From Paenibacillus tyrphae (GTDB lineage: Bacteria > Bacillota > Bacilli > Paenibacillales > NBRC-103111): 64,000 nt of DNA. A program made the position numbers and the translations under genes. The stretch is taken from positions 1-64,000 of the forward strand of contig NZ_JAMZAW010000032.1 of the NCBI RefSeq assembly GCF_024158745.1, in the 5' to 3' direction. The notes below the pieces were generated by a model that saw only the letters and a list, made by a program, of their open reading frames with translations, had not been told where the DNA came from and did not search any database. Below are positions 42,619 through 51,211 of this stretch, one piece after another; position 1 is the first letter of the stretch, and every line of letters begins with the position of its first letter.

Positions 42619-45298
42619 CTCTTATGCAGACAATGAGAACGCTGTTGCCAGCAACATCCTGGACGGTCAAGAAACAACCATCTGGCACTCTAAATGGGAA
42701 GCGCCCGCTGCACCATTCCCGCACTGGGTCATTATCGATATGGAGAGCACGTATAAACTGAATGGTATTCAGAGAAAGAGCCGACCTAACCAAAGTGCAA
42801 TGGAATTTCCGAAAACATTCGAATTGTACGCGTCCGATAACCCGGCCGACTTAAACGATCCTGCTTTCTTGAGCAATGCGGCCAACAAAGCCTCCGGCAC
42901 GTTTGGGAAAACTTGGACAGGCAACGTATATACAGACTTTGTCTCTTTGGATAAGGCTGTGCAGGGCCGCTACGTAAAATTCGTAGTTACCGGAACCTAC
43001 AATACGGATCCATCCAAAACATTTACAAGCATGAGCGAGATCGATTTTACCGGTGATAAGGTTGCAAGCGGGAACGCGAACCTGACGGATCTGAAAATTA
43101 ACGGAGTCTCGGTAGACGGCTTCACACCGAATACATTGGAGTATTCGCTGAACGTTCCGAATACCGTGACGAATGCGAAAGTTACCTTTACGACTTCAGA
43201 ACCTCAGGCAACGGTAGTAGTCAATGGCGGCTCCAACCTTCAGGCTGGCAATAACGTTGTGACAGTGAACATAACAGCACCGAACGGAAACGTCAGATCG
43301 TATGTCATCAATCTGAACCGCGCCGACATATCGCCTGCTTCTTTAAGTGATTTGCGCGTTAACGGGGTGACGTTGAGCGGTTTCGCATGGGATAAGTTTG
43401 ACTATTCATTATCGGTACCGTATGAGACCACGGTGACAAGCATAACTTATTCAACAGCAAGTCCTACTTCAACCGTGGCGGTTACAGGCGGAGATAAATT
43501 AATTGTCGGTAAAAATACGGTTACGGTTACGGTAACAGCTCAAGACGGGACTAAGAGCATTTATAGCATCGTGATTACCAGACAGCCTCAGGGGCTATCG
43601 TCCGACAGTTCCTTGCTCGATCTGCGCGTAAACGGAAAGACGTTGGATGGATTCGCTTCAGACAAGCTCAATTATTCATTGTCGGTACCGTATGAGACTA
43701 CGGTGACAAGCATAACTTACTCAGCAGCAATTCCAGCTGCAACCGTTGTGATTGCCGGTGGCGATAAATTAATTGTCGGAGTAAATACGGTTACGGTTAC
43801 GGTAACCGCTCAAGACGGAACCAAGAGTATTTATAGCATCGCGATAACCAGACAACCTCAAGCGCTATCGTCCAACGCTAATCTGCTTGATTTGCGTGTC
43901 AATCATATCACATTGAACGGATTCGCACCGGACAAGCTGAGTTATACGGTTGATGTCTCCTATGGCACAACGGTAGCGGCGGTGACTTATTCCGCCGAGC
44001 ATGCCACATCCCGAGTCGTTGTTACTGGCGGCAGCAACCTGCTTGTCGGCTCGAATCGTATCTCTGTCCTTGTCACTGCACAGGACGGAACGACTAAAGA
44101 ATATGTGATACTGGTTCATCGATTGCCAGATTCGTCGGGGTCATCAGAATCGTCTCCTTCATCTCCAACGGCAGTAGTACCGCCAAAGAAGCCGGAGTTG
44201 CCGGGTAACTCAGCTGTGATCAAGGACGAAGACCTGCAAAAGAACTCTGCATCCATATCCGTCGCACTGACGGAAGGACAGAATCGCATTATCATTCCAA
44301 TCGCGCAGGTAGATCAGCTTAATGGGCGTCCATTACATGTCCAGGCACACGATGTAAAACTGATCGTTCCTGCTGATCTGTTGAAATCCGCAACCAGCTT
44401 GCTGCCATCTGTTGACGACTCCGCTGCGATTACGGTGAAAATTGAACCGGTCTCAGCAGAACAAGCGAACCGGACATTAAAAGAAGCGAGCAGCAAGGAT
44501 AACGGTCTTTATACGCTGGGCGGAAAGGTATTCGACCTCGCGATCTTCGTGACCGATGCAGCCGGGAAGCAGTATGAAATGAGTGAGTTGAAAAAGCCTG
44601 TATCCATTACATTCCCGATTCCCGTTGGAATGAATCCGAGGCTGGCCGGTATCTATAAGATTCTGGATAACGGAAGTCTTACGTACTTGGGCGGAACGCT
44701 TACAAACCGCAATACCGCAATTGAAGTCGGAATTGACCGTCTCGGCCATTACGCAGTCCTTTCATTGGAAAAAAATTATAGTGATGTAACACGCATGCAT
44801 TGGGCCTACTCGACGATTCAAGAACTGTCCGCCCGGCATATCGTGAACGGAGTGACGAACTCGAGCTTTGCACCAGCCCAAGATGTTTCCCGTGCTGAGT
44901 TTGCATCGCTTCTCGTACGGATACTTCATCTCAAGTCTTCCGAGACGGCTTCATTCGGTGACGTGGCTGGAAACGCATGGTATGCCAAGGAAGTATCCGC
45001 CGCTTATAAAGCAGGCATTATCACAGGTGATTCCCGGCAAATGTTCGAACCGAATCGAAGCATTACCAGAGAAGAGATGGCCATTATGCTTGTCCGCGCT
45101 TATGAATATCGAACGGGTGTAAAATTAGAAAAAGCTTCAACGGAAATCTCTGATGCTTCAATGGTCAGCGATTGGGCTTTGCCTTATGTTAATAGTGCAA
45201 TCAAAGCGAAGCTGTTGACGGGACGCCAAGAAGGGCTGTTCGTACCGGCTGAACACACGACACGGGCAGAAGCGGCTCAGCGGTTTACAACTTATTGA
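42479..45298 (+). CDS. Surface metallophosphoesterase, C-terminal part: discoidin, cadherin-like and SLH domains
   Basis: This frame continues the preceding gene from about 42515 (AYLDLMWALQTARNG). It encodes an F5/8 type C (discoidin) domain (FSSYADNENAVASNILDGQE, HWVIIDMEST), four tandem cadherin-like beta-sandwich units of ~90 residues (each DLR/KVNG...GF...YS...V), a proline/serine linker, a ~200-residue wall-spanning region and three SLH motifs, the second and third with FEPNRSITREEMA and FVPAEHTTRAEAA. It has no signal peptide or credible start of its own, so it is probably not made unless the frameshift is an error. Confidence 0.75.
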   Translation: MLTLRLLLQATALLRAYLDLMWALQTARNGIIYTFIPKTAFSIHSFSSYADNENAVASNILDGQETTIWHSKWEAPAAPFPHWVIIDMESTYKLNGIQRKSRPNQSAMEFPKTFELYASDNPADLNDPAFLSNAANKASGTFGKTWTGNVYTDFVSLDKAVQGRYVKFVVTGTYNTDPSKTFTSMSEIDFTGDKVASGNANLTDLKINGVSVDGFTPNTLEYSLNVPNTVTNAKVTFTTSEPQATVVVNGGSNLQAGNNVVTVNITAPNGNVRSYVINLNRADISPASLSDLRVNGVTLSGFAWDKFDYSLSVPYETTVTSITYSTASPTSTVAVTGGDKLIVGKNTVTVTVTAQDGTKSIYSIVITRQPQGLSSDSSLLDLRVNGKTLDGFASDKLNYSLSVPYETTVTSITYSAAIPAATVVIAGGDKLIVGVNTVTVTVTAQDGTKSIYSIAITRQPQALSSNANLLDLRVNHITLNGFAPDKLSYTVDVSYGTTVAAVTYSAEHATSRVVVTGGSNLLVGSNRISVLVTAQDGTTKEYVILVHRLPDSSGSSESSPSSPTAVVPPKKPELPGNSAVIKDEDLQKNSASISVALTEGQNRIIIPIAQVDQLNGRPLHVQAHDVKLIVPADLLKSATSLLPSVDDSAAITVKIEPVSAEQANRTLKEASSKDNGLYTLGGKVFDLAIFVTDAAGKQYEMSELKKPVSITFPIPVGMNPRLAGIYKILDNGSLTYLGGTLTNRNTAIEVGIDRLGHYAVLSLEKNYSDVTRMHWAYSTIQELSARHIVNGVTNSSFAPAQDVSRAEFASLLVRILHLKSSETASFGDVAGNAWYAKEVSAAYKAGIITGDSRQMFEPNRSITREEMAIMLVRAYEYRTGVKLEKASTEISDASMVSDWALPYVNSAIKAKLLTGRQEGLFVPAEHTTRAEAAQRFTTY
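43081..44130 (+). repeat. Four tandem cadherin-like domain repeats
   Basis: Units begin near 43081, 43345, 43615 and 43883. Units 2 and 3 are nearly identical in DNA (both contain TCGGTACCGTATGAGAC and GGTGACAAGCATAACTTA), showing a recent in-gene duplication or gene conversion. Confidence 0.7.
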
Positions 45299-45392
45299 AA
45301 TAAAAAGAACCCCCCCTCAAAGTGGTGCCTTGGCTTCAAAGCGGATTCAGGTACTTTGCGGGGATCCCCGAAATTAAAACTTCTATAAAGTT

Positions 45393-45430
45393 GATCGCCA
45401 ACCAGCTGTAGGAGAGGCTGGCTGGCGATC
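45393..45430. repeat. Stem-loop between convergent genes
   Basis: GATCGCCAACCAGC (45393-45406) and GCTGGCTGGCGATC (45417-45430) pair with one mismatch. No T tract. The rest of the 45299-45527 gap has nothing recognisable. Confidence 0.45.
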
Positions 45431-45527
45431 TTCTGCACATCGAGTGGCCCCGCCCGCCTTCGCCCCCAATCGAACAGCAACAAAGTATTGCATAGAGGTC
45501 TGCCAACAAGGCAAGCTATTACCGTGT

Positions 45528-45917
45528 TTATCTCTTCGCCTTATAAAACTCATGATACAGCTTCATGAGAGCTCTTTTCTCAATCCTAGACACATAACTT
45601 CGCGATATGCCTAACTCCTTCGCAATTTCCCGCTGAGTCCGCTCTTCTCCACCATGCTCTAGTCCGAACCGCCCTACAACGACTTCTTTTTCGCGGTCGT
45701 CGAGAATATCCAGATTTTTATAAATCTTGCTCTTCTCGATCTTGAGCTGCACTTTATCCACCACCTCGTCGGAGTCCGTGCCGAGGATATCGATCAACGT
45801 GATTTCATTTCCCTCCTTATCCGTCCCAATCGGATCGTGCAGCGATACGTCCTTGCGCGTCTTTTTCAGCGAACGAAGATGCATCAGAATTTCGATTTTA
45901 ATGTCATTAGTGATCAT
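45528..45917 (-). CDS. sigK: Sigma-K, C-terminal half (SpoIIIC-like sigK 3' segment)
   Basis: From EILMHLRSLKKTRKDVSLHD to the end (GISRSYVSRIEKRALMK) this is the region 3-4 half of sporulation sigma factor K, very close to the B. subtilis protein. Regions 1-2 (core binding and -10 recognition) are absent. The first residues, MITNDIKI, do not match sigma-K and lead straight into a recombinase gene 19 bases away. This is the 3' exon of a sigK gene split by an intervening element, with the 5' exon expected beyond the right edge of the window. A complete, active sigma-K would form only after excision in the mother cell. There is no ribosome site before the apparent ATG. Confidence 0.85.
   Translation of the reverse strand: MITNDIKIEILMHLRSLKKTRKDVSLHDPIGTDKEGNEITLIDILGTDSDEVVDKVQLKIEKSKIYKNLDILDDREKEVVVGRFGLEHGGEERTQREIAKELGISRSYVSRIEKRALMKLYHEFYKAKR
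45904..45908. other. Candidate recombination core of the sigK element
   Basis: AATGA on the minus strand, the same pentamer reported as the crossover core of the B. subtilis skin element, lies in frame (codon AAT) just before the sigma-K-like residues. Joining here to an IEN-A... half ending in AATGA would keep the reading frame. Only one side is visible, so the exact core is unproven. Confidence 0.45.
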
Positions 45918-45936
45918 GTTCTCAAGAAAAAAGCAT

Positions 45937-47442
45937 CTAAAACGTGTAAATCTCTACAGAGTCTTCGTAAACCCTGATCTCCCTCACGACCTGCCGGATT
46001 AAATCACGCTTCTCATCAAAGGTAAGCTCCTCTTGACCTTTCGATAAATAATATTGAACAGCCTCCATCATCACATTCATGTTGTATTCTGTATTATGGG
46101 TATTGTTTAATAAGTTCGTCAATTCAAGCAACTGATTGTTTAATGATTCTTCCCTCTGCGTTAACTCCTTCAATTCTTGTCTTATATCCTCTTCTGCAAT
46201 ACCATCTTCACTGGCAGCAAAAAGTTTGATCAATTTTTTTCGAGCGTTTTTTGTCTTCTCAATTTCTTTTTCAATCCTGGCAATTTCTCCTGCTTCAAAA
46301 GGCTCTTTAGTTTTTTCTTGTTGCAATGCCGCGGCTATCTCATTGGGATTATTTAACCAGGATGCGACCTGTTCCCAAACTTGCTCCTCGATCATTTGAG
46401 CTTTAACCCTTCTACCGCAACCTTTTGCTTTTGCACCAGCTGTATTTTTTATATCTGTATATTCAGGGACTTTTTTGCCCCAATTGTTTGAAAGCCTTCC
46501 AGTCATCGTATTACCACAGTCACCACATCTTAAAAGACCACTCAGCAAATAAGGATGTTTGCTTTTCTGTGCCCATCTGCGACGTGATTCAGACAATAGC
46601 CTCTGAGCATGTTCAAATTGTGATTCGTCGATAATCGCTGGGCAAGGTATTAAAATCCACTCATTCCTTGGCCTCTCCTTCATTGGAACCTTTTCTTCCT
46701 CTTTACGGTGCTTGTTTCCAAGCATACCTTCCGTATTCCAGCGATTTTGATAAAACTCACCAATGTAGGCTCTATTCATAATAATCTGTCTAACAACTTG
46801 ACGATGCCATACCTGTGCTCCTCGCTTGGTTGGGACATTTTTACTTGTTAAGTATAATGCAATTCCGTTGAGCCCTTGTACCATCGTATTGGGCTGAGTA
46901 AACAAATCAAAAATTAAACTGACGATTGCAGCTTCGTCTTCATCAACAATGAATCGCTCTGACTCTTTATCATACCTGTAACCATATACTTGAAAATCGC
47001 GTAACACTTTCCCTTGCCGTGCTTTTTCTCTTCTCCCGCGACTCATACGTTCATTAATTTTCGACTTTTCAAACTCGGCAATTGCTCCGCGCATAGAATA
47101 AAATAAATTACCTTCTGGAGTTTTAGAATATTCACCATTAACAAAAACAAGCTCAATTCCTCGTCTATCAAACTCATCCGTTATAATTAATTGATTCATC
47201 AACTTGCGTGACAAGCGGTCGGGGTCTAGACAAATAATTTTTGAGATAATACCTTCTCTTACGTCTTCACGTAGTTTGGTTAATGCTGGTCGATCCAAAA
47301 ACTCGCCGGAAACTCCGTCATCTATATATTCTTTAACCTTATTGGTCCCCGCCTTCAGTTGGCACTGACGAACCTGATCGTTCAGGCTGAATCCATGTTT
47401 TGCTTGTTCTTCTGTACTGACCCTGGCGTATATCGCGATCAT
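45937..47442 (-). CDS. spoIVCA: SpoIVCA-like large serine recombinase
   Basis: A 501-residue site-specific recombinase. The resolvase domain has catalytic Ser9 in IYARVSTEEQ and ICLDPDRLSRKLMNQLIITD; the recombinase domain has GVPTKRGA-like KRGAQVWHRQVVRQIIMNRAY; a zinc ribbon begins LSGLLRCGDCGNTMTG; a coiled coil spans ~375-450. Strong resemblance along the whole length to B. subtilis SpoIVCA, which excises skin. The expected next ribbon Cys (TCRKN in SpoIVCA) is replaced by TDIKN, leaving three obvious Cys positions. AGGAGGGAGAAAC precedes the ATG. It abuts the sigK 3' half, on the same strand. Confidence 0.85.
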   Translation of the reverse strand: MIAIYARVSTEEQAKHGFSLNDQVRQCQLKAGTNKVKEYIDDGVSGEFLDRPALTKLREDVREGIISKIICLDPDRLSRKLMNQLIITDEFDRRGIELVFVNGEYSKTPEGNLFYSMRGAIAEFEKSKINERMSRGRREKARQGKVLRDFQVYGYRYDKESERFIVDEDEAAIVSLIFDLFTQPNTMVQGLNGIALYLTSKNVPTKRGAQVWHRQVVRQIIMNRAYIGEFYQNRWNTEGMLGNKHRKEEEKVPMKERPRNEWILIPCPAIIDESQFEHAQRLLSESRRRWAQKSKHPYLLSGLLRCGDCGNTMTGRLSNNWGKKVPEYTDIKNTAGAKAKGCGRRVKAQMIEEQVWEQVASWLNNPNEIAAALQQEKTKEPFEAGEIARIEKEIEKTKNARKKLIKLFAASEDGIAEEDIRQELKELTQREESLNNQLLELTNLLNNTHNTEYNMNVMMEAVQYYLSKGQEELTFDEKRDLIRQVVREIRVYEDSVEIYTF

Positions 47443-47533
47443 GTTTCTCCCTCCTGAACTTCTCTAGGAGATAATCATAACAGGCAATGCGGATCTTGTC
47501 ATTAGACTCACCTGTGATAAACTTTACATGCAC
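47339..47533 (-). CDS. Small protein overlapping the recombinase start
   Basis: A 64-residue frame starting at GTG with AGGAGGGG 7 bases upstream: MHVKFITGESNDKIRIACYD, then a charged stretch. It overlaps the first 104 bases of the recombinase in another frame. Small proteins with such starts often precede serine recombinases and may assist or limit excision. The ribosome site lies in a hairpin (47537-47562). No known domain; function unknown. Confidence 0.45.
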   Translation of the reverse strand: MHVKFITGESNDKIRIACYDYLLEKFRREKHDRDIRQGQYRRTSKTWIQPERSGSSVPTEGGDQ

Positions 47534-47536
47534 CCG

Positions 47537-47562
47537 GCATCCCCTCCTAATGGAGGTTATGC
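47537..47562 (-). promoter_or_regulatory. Hairpin masking the ribosome site of the small gene
   Basis: GGAGG of the ribosome site pairs with CCTCC across a four-base loop, and GCAT/ATGC extend the stem beyond a 2x2 internal loop. This would limit translation of the small gene unless opened. Confidence 0.45.
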
Positions 47563-47612
47563 GGATACGGCTTGGACAGTTGATAAAAAAATGATCTTAA
47601 ACATGTCACAAA

Positions 47613-47642
47613 ACCTTGAAAGGCGTAAGCTGTTCAAGGTTC
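47613..47642. repeat. Perfect 9-bp inverted repeat
   Basis: AACCTTGAA (47613-47621) and TTCAAGGTT (47634-47642), in the gap between the helicase and recombinase genes. Confidence 0.4.
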
Positions 47643-47673
47643 AGGACTGGACATACTTTAAATTGTGTCATAT

Positions 47674-47786
47674 TCTATCTTTCTAAATGGGATACAGGAA
47701 ATGGGAGTTTAACCTACCATCTGCGATAATCCGTTGTATATCTAGCATACAACAGATTCTCACTATAACTAATCTAATCGCTCCAG
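47674..47786. repeat. 112-bp imperfect direct repeat, copy 1
   Basis: Shares GATACAGG-AATGGGAGT, ACCTACCATCTGCGAT, TCACTATAACTAATC and ATCGCTCCAG with the copy at 50793-50904. In this copy GTTGTAT...ATACAAC forms a hairpin. The two copies bracket the helicase gene. Confidence 0.75.
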
Positions 47787-47817
47787 TTGTCGGTTACATT
47801 AAAAATTGTTTAAAAAA

Positions 47818-50691
47818 CTATAGGGTTACCGTATCCATCTTATAAACTGACGAATGCACAACATGATCAGAGTTCAGTTTCACTCCGAATAATTCTCGAA
47901 TAATATGAATAGTCCAGTAATCCTCCAAATAGTAATAATAGTTATTTGGCAGTTTCATATCGTATTTTAAATCGTCTTTCACCCATAATCGCTGAGCACG
48001 CTCATCTCTACTGTTCGGATACTCAGAAAAAACAAAATGCATAAACATTGACATATAATTACGAATAGTGAGTTCTTGATTTTGAAGATCTATAAGATTT
48101 CTTGATAAACGATTGTATTCATTCAATTCGTCGCGCAAACATGAGTCCGAAACGTGCTCAATTATCTCAAGAGGAATTTCCTTATAATAATTTTCCTTAA
48201 AGTGTACTTTCATTTCTTCCGATATCGATGGATGATAAATGATATTTACCATCTGAGTTTTAATATTCTCAATATCAGCGAATATAGAATGATAAACGCT
48301 ACCAGTACTGTTACTTGAGTCTTTTAGCATTCCAAAGCTGCATACCTCTTTACGAGTAAAATGGTATAGCAACTTTAAAAATTTCGAGGTTGTTACCAAC
48401 GTTCCAATTTTATTTTTGTTCTCATCGAAATGGTCAGATTCTATTAATACAATCTGCTTGGTTAAATCTTCATGACTCATTGCACGAACTTCGTTTTGAA
48501 TGTCTGGATAAGCTGGTGTTTGAATATTCTGAAGTTGACTAATTGCTTTAATAAACACATTTCCCGAATAGTTTTTGCGAGTACATAATCGATTACTTAT
48601 ATCGTTGTATCCTCTGCTTATGTCCTCGTTTGTCCTGCTAATATTTCCGACTAGTCGCTCAAACTCCCCAAAAAATACAAAAAGAGGAAGCTTTGGTGCC
48701 CAACGATTGATGTTTGTTAAAATAATGTGCATATCAGCTTCTGTTAGTTCCTGTCCAACTTCTTTGGCAAGATACTTAATGGTTTCCTGACAATCAAATA
48801 CAACCTTCTGATAAGACTGATTGACTGCGATAGGGAACACATATCTTAATAGGTTACCATCAAATACTTTGTAGAAAAAATAATCTAATGCTTTTTTATA
48901 CTGATTAAAGCGATAATTCGGTGCCAATTCTTGTTCAAATCTATTACGATATGCCGTATACGTATCACATTCACGAATGAACCTAGCCGCATCATTTATA
49001 GCATCCAAATCAGATAAGTTCTCATGTGAATCTATACTATTACGATAAAAAATATTGTCCCAAATTGCTGTTTCTGCTGCCACATCATATTTGTTTAGCA
49101 ACAACTCAGCTAGTTTGGTTCCCGATACGCTTAGCACATCAAATGTACTAACAAGCGCCTCTTGAAGTGTTTTCTTGAAATGATCGATATTATAAGGTTC
49201 ATCATTAAATTCAAAATCCTCGACTTTTTCATAAAGTGAAAATAAAAGCTGATACGTTATGTCTGCATCATCTTCAGCAGCCTTATCGGCCTTAGCTGAA
49301 AAGTATAGTTTCGCTATATGCTCCTGACTTTTCAGTGCTTCATTGAAGATTTCACGTTGTCTCAGAAGAATCGAAGCTGCACTTAAATATGAGGTTAGCG
49401 TCTTACGAGACAGTATTGTATTTCGAGACGGTAAAAACTTTAAAAGGTTATTTAAGGAAATAGAGATAGCTGCATAGAAGTTCGAATTATTACTATCGTA
49501 AAAATTAGTGGTCAATATGAAACAATTATATATGGCTTCATATTGTTTACCCGACTTAGCTAGGCGGTCAATTCGGCCGTAGCGTTGCTCAATAGCTGAA
49601 GGGAAAGCAGGAATATGATAGTTAATCACATGATTATAGCCAGGTAAGTTGACACCTTGTTCAGCAATCTGATAACTAACAACGAGCACGGTCGGCAGTG
49701 TATTTTCTTTTGTTTTATTAGAATAATGCGCCAGTTCATAGTTGTTACTCCCCGAAACGACAGCGAAGCTTTTACCCGGTGTCTCTTCCCGGAATTTCAT
49801 AAAGTCAGCCTCTTCTAAAGCTTTACGAAGTACCTCTGCTTCCTTCTCAATGAAACGTGTGAAAATAACAAAGCGTGAATCATGCTGTTCTTTCAAGCGT
49901 GTCTCTATAAATGCAACCGTTTGTTCTGCCTTTTGCTGCTGTGGAGTTCTACTATCTTCGTATTTAATTCCTACTTCATGAATCAATGTTTCATGGCGCT
50001 TAATGGCGGTCTTATGGAATTCCCTTATTTGCAAGGACTGGATTGTATCTTTGAAATAACGTGTAACTGGCGAAGTAATATCGAATCTTGAACAAATAAG
50101 CGCATCTTTTTCCTTCCCAATCGTTTCAATATTTCGAATCCAATTGTTTGGAATTTCTTTTTTTGTCATATTTTTAGCGATATTAATATACGTTTGTAAG
50201 TCATGTTGAGTAGATTTAATAGGTGTTGCCGTTAAAAAAACGACTTTCTCAGAAGTTAATTGTTCAAGAGCTATTCTTTTTTTGGTATCATCTGACAAGA
50301 ACAAGTGTGCTTCGTCAATTATAATAAGCCCAAAAGCTCTTCTTGCGAGTTTCTCGATATGAGAATAATAGTTATTAATAATATGGACATGATGCGAATA
50401 TCCCATATCTATAAATGGCAGTTTCTGATACCAATCACCTAAGAACTGCCCCTGATGTTCACCTGCAGAGAGTGCCTTTGTAGTAATAATTAACACATCT
50501 TTATGGTTTTGTTCGATATAATCAAGTGCCATTAAGCCGCTCGTAATGGTTTTACCGCTTCCTACTTCATCGAAAATATATATTGCATCGTGTTTTTGCA
50601 AGCGATCGCAGTTTACAAATTGTAATGGAAATAAATCGATGAGTTCAGGGTTAACAAACTCTAGCCAATTTCGTTCAATCAAACATTTCAC
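47818..50691 (-). CDS. SNF2/SF2-type helicase with large uncharacterised C-terminal region
   Basis: A 957-residue protein. Residues ~25-390 are a two-lobe superfamily 2 ATPase: Walker A DEVGSGKT (41-48), DEAH at 126-129, LTATPIKST (motif III), QIAEQGVNLPG (motif V) and EQRYGRIDRLAKSG (motif VI near 370), most like SNF2-type DNA translocases. Residues ~400-957 match nothing I recognise; they are mostly helical and charged. It lies alone between two copies of a direct repeat inside the sigK element, next to a DUF559 nuclease and restriction systems. A role as a single-gene or two-gene phage-defence translocase is inferred from context only. Confidence 0.75.
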   Translation of the reverse strand: MKCLIERNWLEFVNPELIDLFPLQFVNCDRLQKHDAIYIFDEVGSGKTITSGLMALDYIEQNHKDVLIITTKALSAGEHQGQFLGDWYQKLPFIDMGYSHHVHIINNYYSHIEKLARRAFGLIIIDEAHLFLSDDTKKRIALEQLTSEKVVFLTATPIKSTQHDLQTYINIAKNMTKKEIPNNWIRNIETIGKEKDALICSRFDITSPVTRYFKDTIQSLQIREFHKTAIKRHETLIHEVGIKYEDSRTPQQQKAEQTVAFIETRLKEQHDSRFVIFTRFIEKEAEVLRKALEEADFMKFREETPGKSFAVVSGSNNYELAHYSNKTKENTLPTVLVVSYQIAEQGVNLPGYNHVINYHIPAFPSAIEQRYGRIDRLAKSGKQYEAIYNCFILTTNFYDSNNSNFYAAISISLNNLLKFLPSRNTILSRKTLTSYLSAASILLRQREIFNEALKSQEHIAKLYFSAKADKAAEDDADITYQLLFSLYEKVEDFEFNDEPYNIDHFKKTLQEALVSTFDVLSVSGTKLAELLLNKYDVAAETAIWDNIFYRNSIDSHENLSDLDAINDAARFIRECDTYTAYRNRFEQELAPNYRFNQYKKALDYFFYKVFDGNLLRYVFPIAVNQSYQKVVFDCQETIKYLAKEVGQELTEADMHIILTNINRWAPKLPLFVFFGEFERLVGNISRTNEDISRGYNDISNRLCTRKNYSGNVFIKAISQLQNIQTPAYPDIQNEVRAMSHEDLTKQIVLIESDHFDENKNKIGTLVTTSKFLKLLYHFTRKEVCSFGMLKDSSNSTGSVYHSIFADIENIKTQMVNIIYHPSISEEMKVHFKENYYKEIPLEIIEHVSDSCLRDELNEYNRLSRNLIDLQNQELTIRNYMSMFMHFVFSEYPNSRDERAQRLWVKDDLKYDMKLPNNYYYYLEDYWTIHIIRELFGVKLNSDHVVHSSVYKMDTVTL

Positions 50692-50792
50692 CCCTAAAAG
50701 GATTTAAATAATTCCTAACAGCAGACCAGACGATACTTGAAGTTAAAGAACTGCATATATTAAAAAAAGGGACAAGTCGAATAAGAAATCAT

Positions 50793-50904
50793 ATATCTTT
50801 CTATACTGATACAGGGAATGGGAGTAAAACCTACCATCTGCGATTATCTGTTGTATGTCTGGCATAAAGCGAATTCTTCACTATAACTAATCCTATCGCT
50901 CCAG
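50793..50904. repeat. 112-bp imperfect direct repeat, copy 2
   Basis: Second copy, about 100 bases upstream of the helicase start; same blocks as copy 1. One arm of the hairpin has decayed (GCATAAAG instead of GCATACAAC). It may contain the helicase promoter. Confidence 0.75.
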
Positions 50905-51211
50905 CTTCTCATCCCCACACGAACCCTATCCGTAAATATTTCCAATGACAAAGTGGGCATCGCCATCCACGCGGTGGGAATGCCTTACAAGATACTAAAG
51001 AGCAAGAGTCCATCCCAGTGGACTACGTTTGAGAGGCCATCAATAGCGTGAATCCCGTACACTACGCGGTTCGGAACGCTATGCCTCTTGAACCAAAGCC
51101 AGCTGGAGGACAACAAAGCATACGGAATGCCAATAAAAGGATAAGGAAATTAAGGTAGCATCCAAAGGGGAATGGGGCTTGGCAGTTGTTGAGTAGTTGT
51201 TTGCAGTTATC
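50905..51211. other. Gap without recognisable gene
   Basis: About 300 bases between repeat copy 2 and the DUF559 gene. Short frames only, none with a ribosome site or family resemblance. Confidence 0.4.

Noticed and set aside
43081..44130. Repeats considered as a CRISPR array or transposon
   Set aside because: Units are about 270 bases, stay in frame and translate to cadherin-like domains; no short repeat/spacer pattern.
45292..45483. Possible transposase tail on the minus strand
   Set aside because: The 63-codon frame shows no transposase motif; the region contains only a stem-loop.
45528..45917. Independent small sigma factor
   Set aside because: The sequence is only regions 3-4 of sigma-K, lacks core-binding regions and a ribosome site, and abuts a SpoIVCA-like recombinase; a split sigK explains it better.
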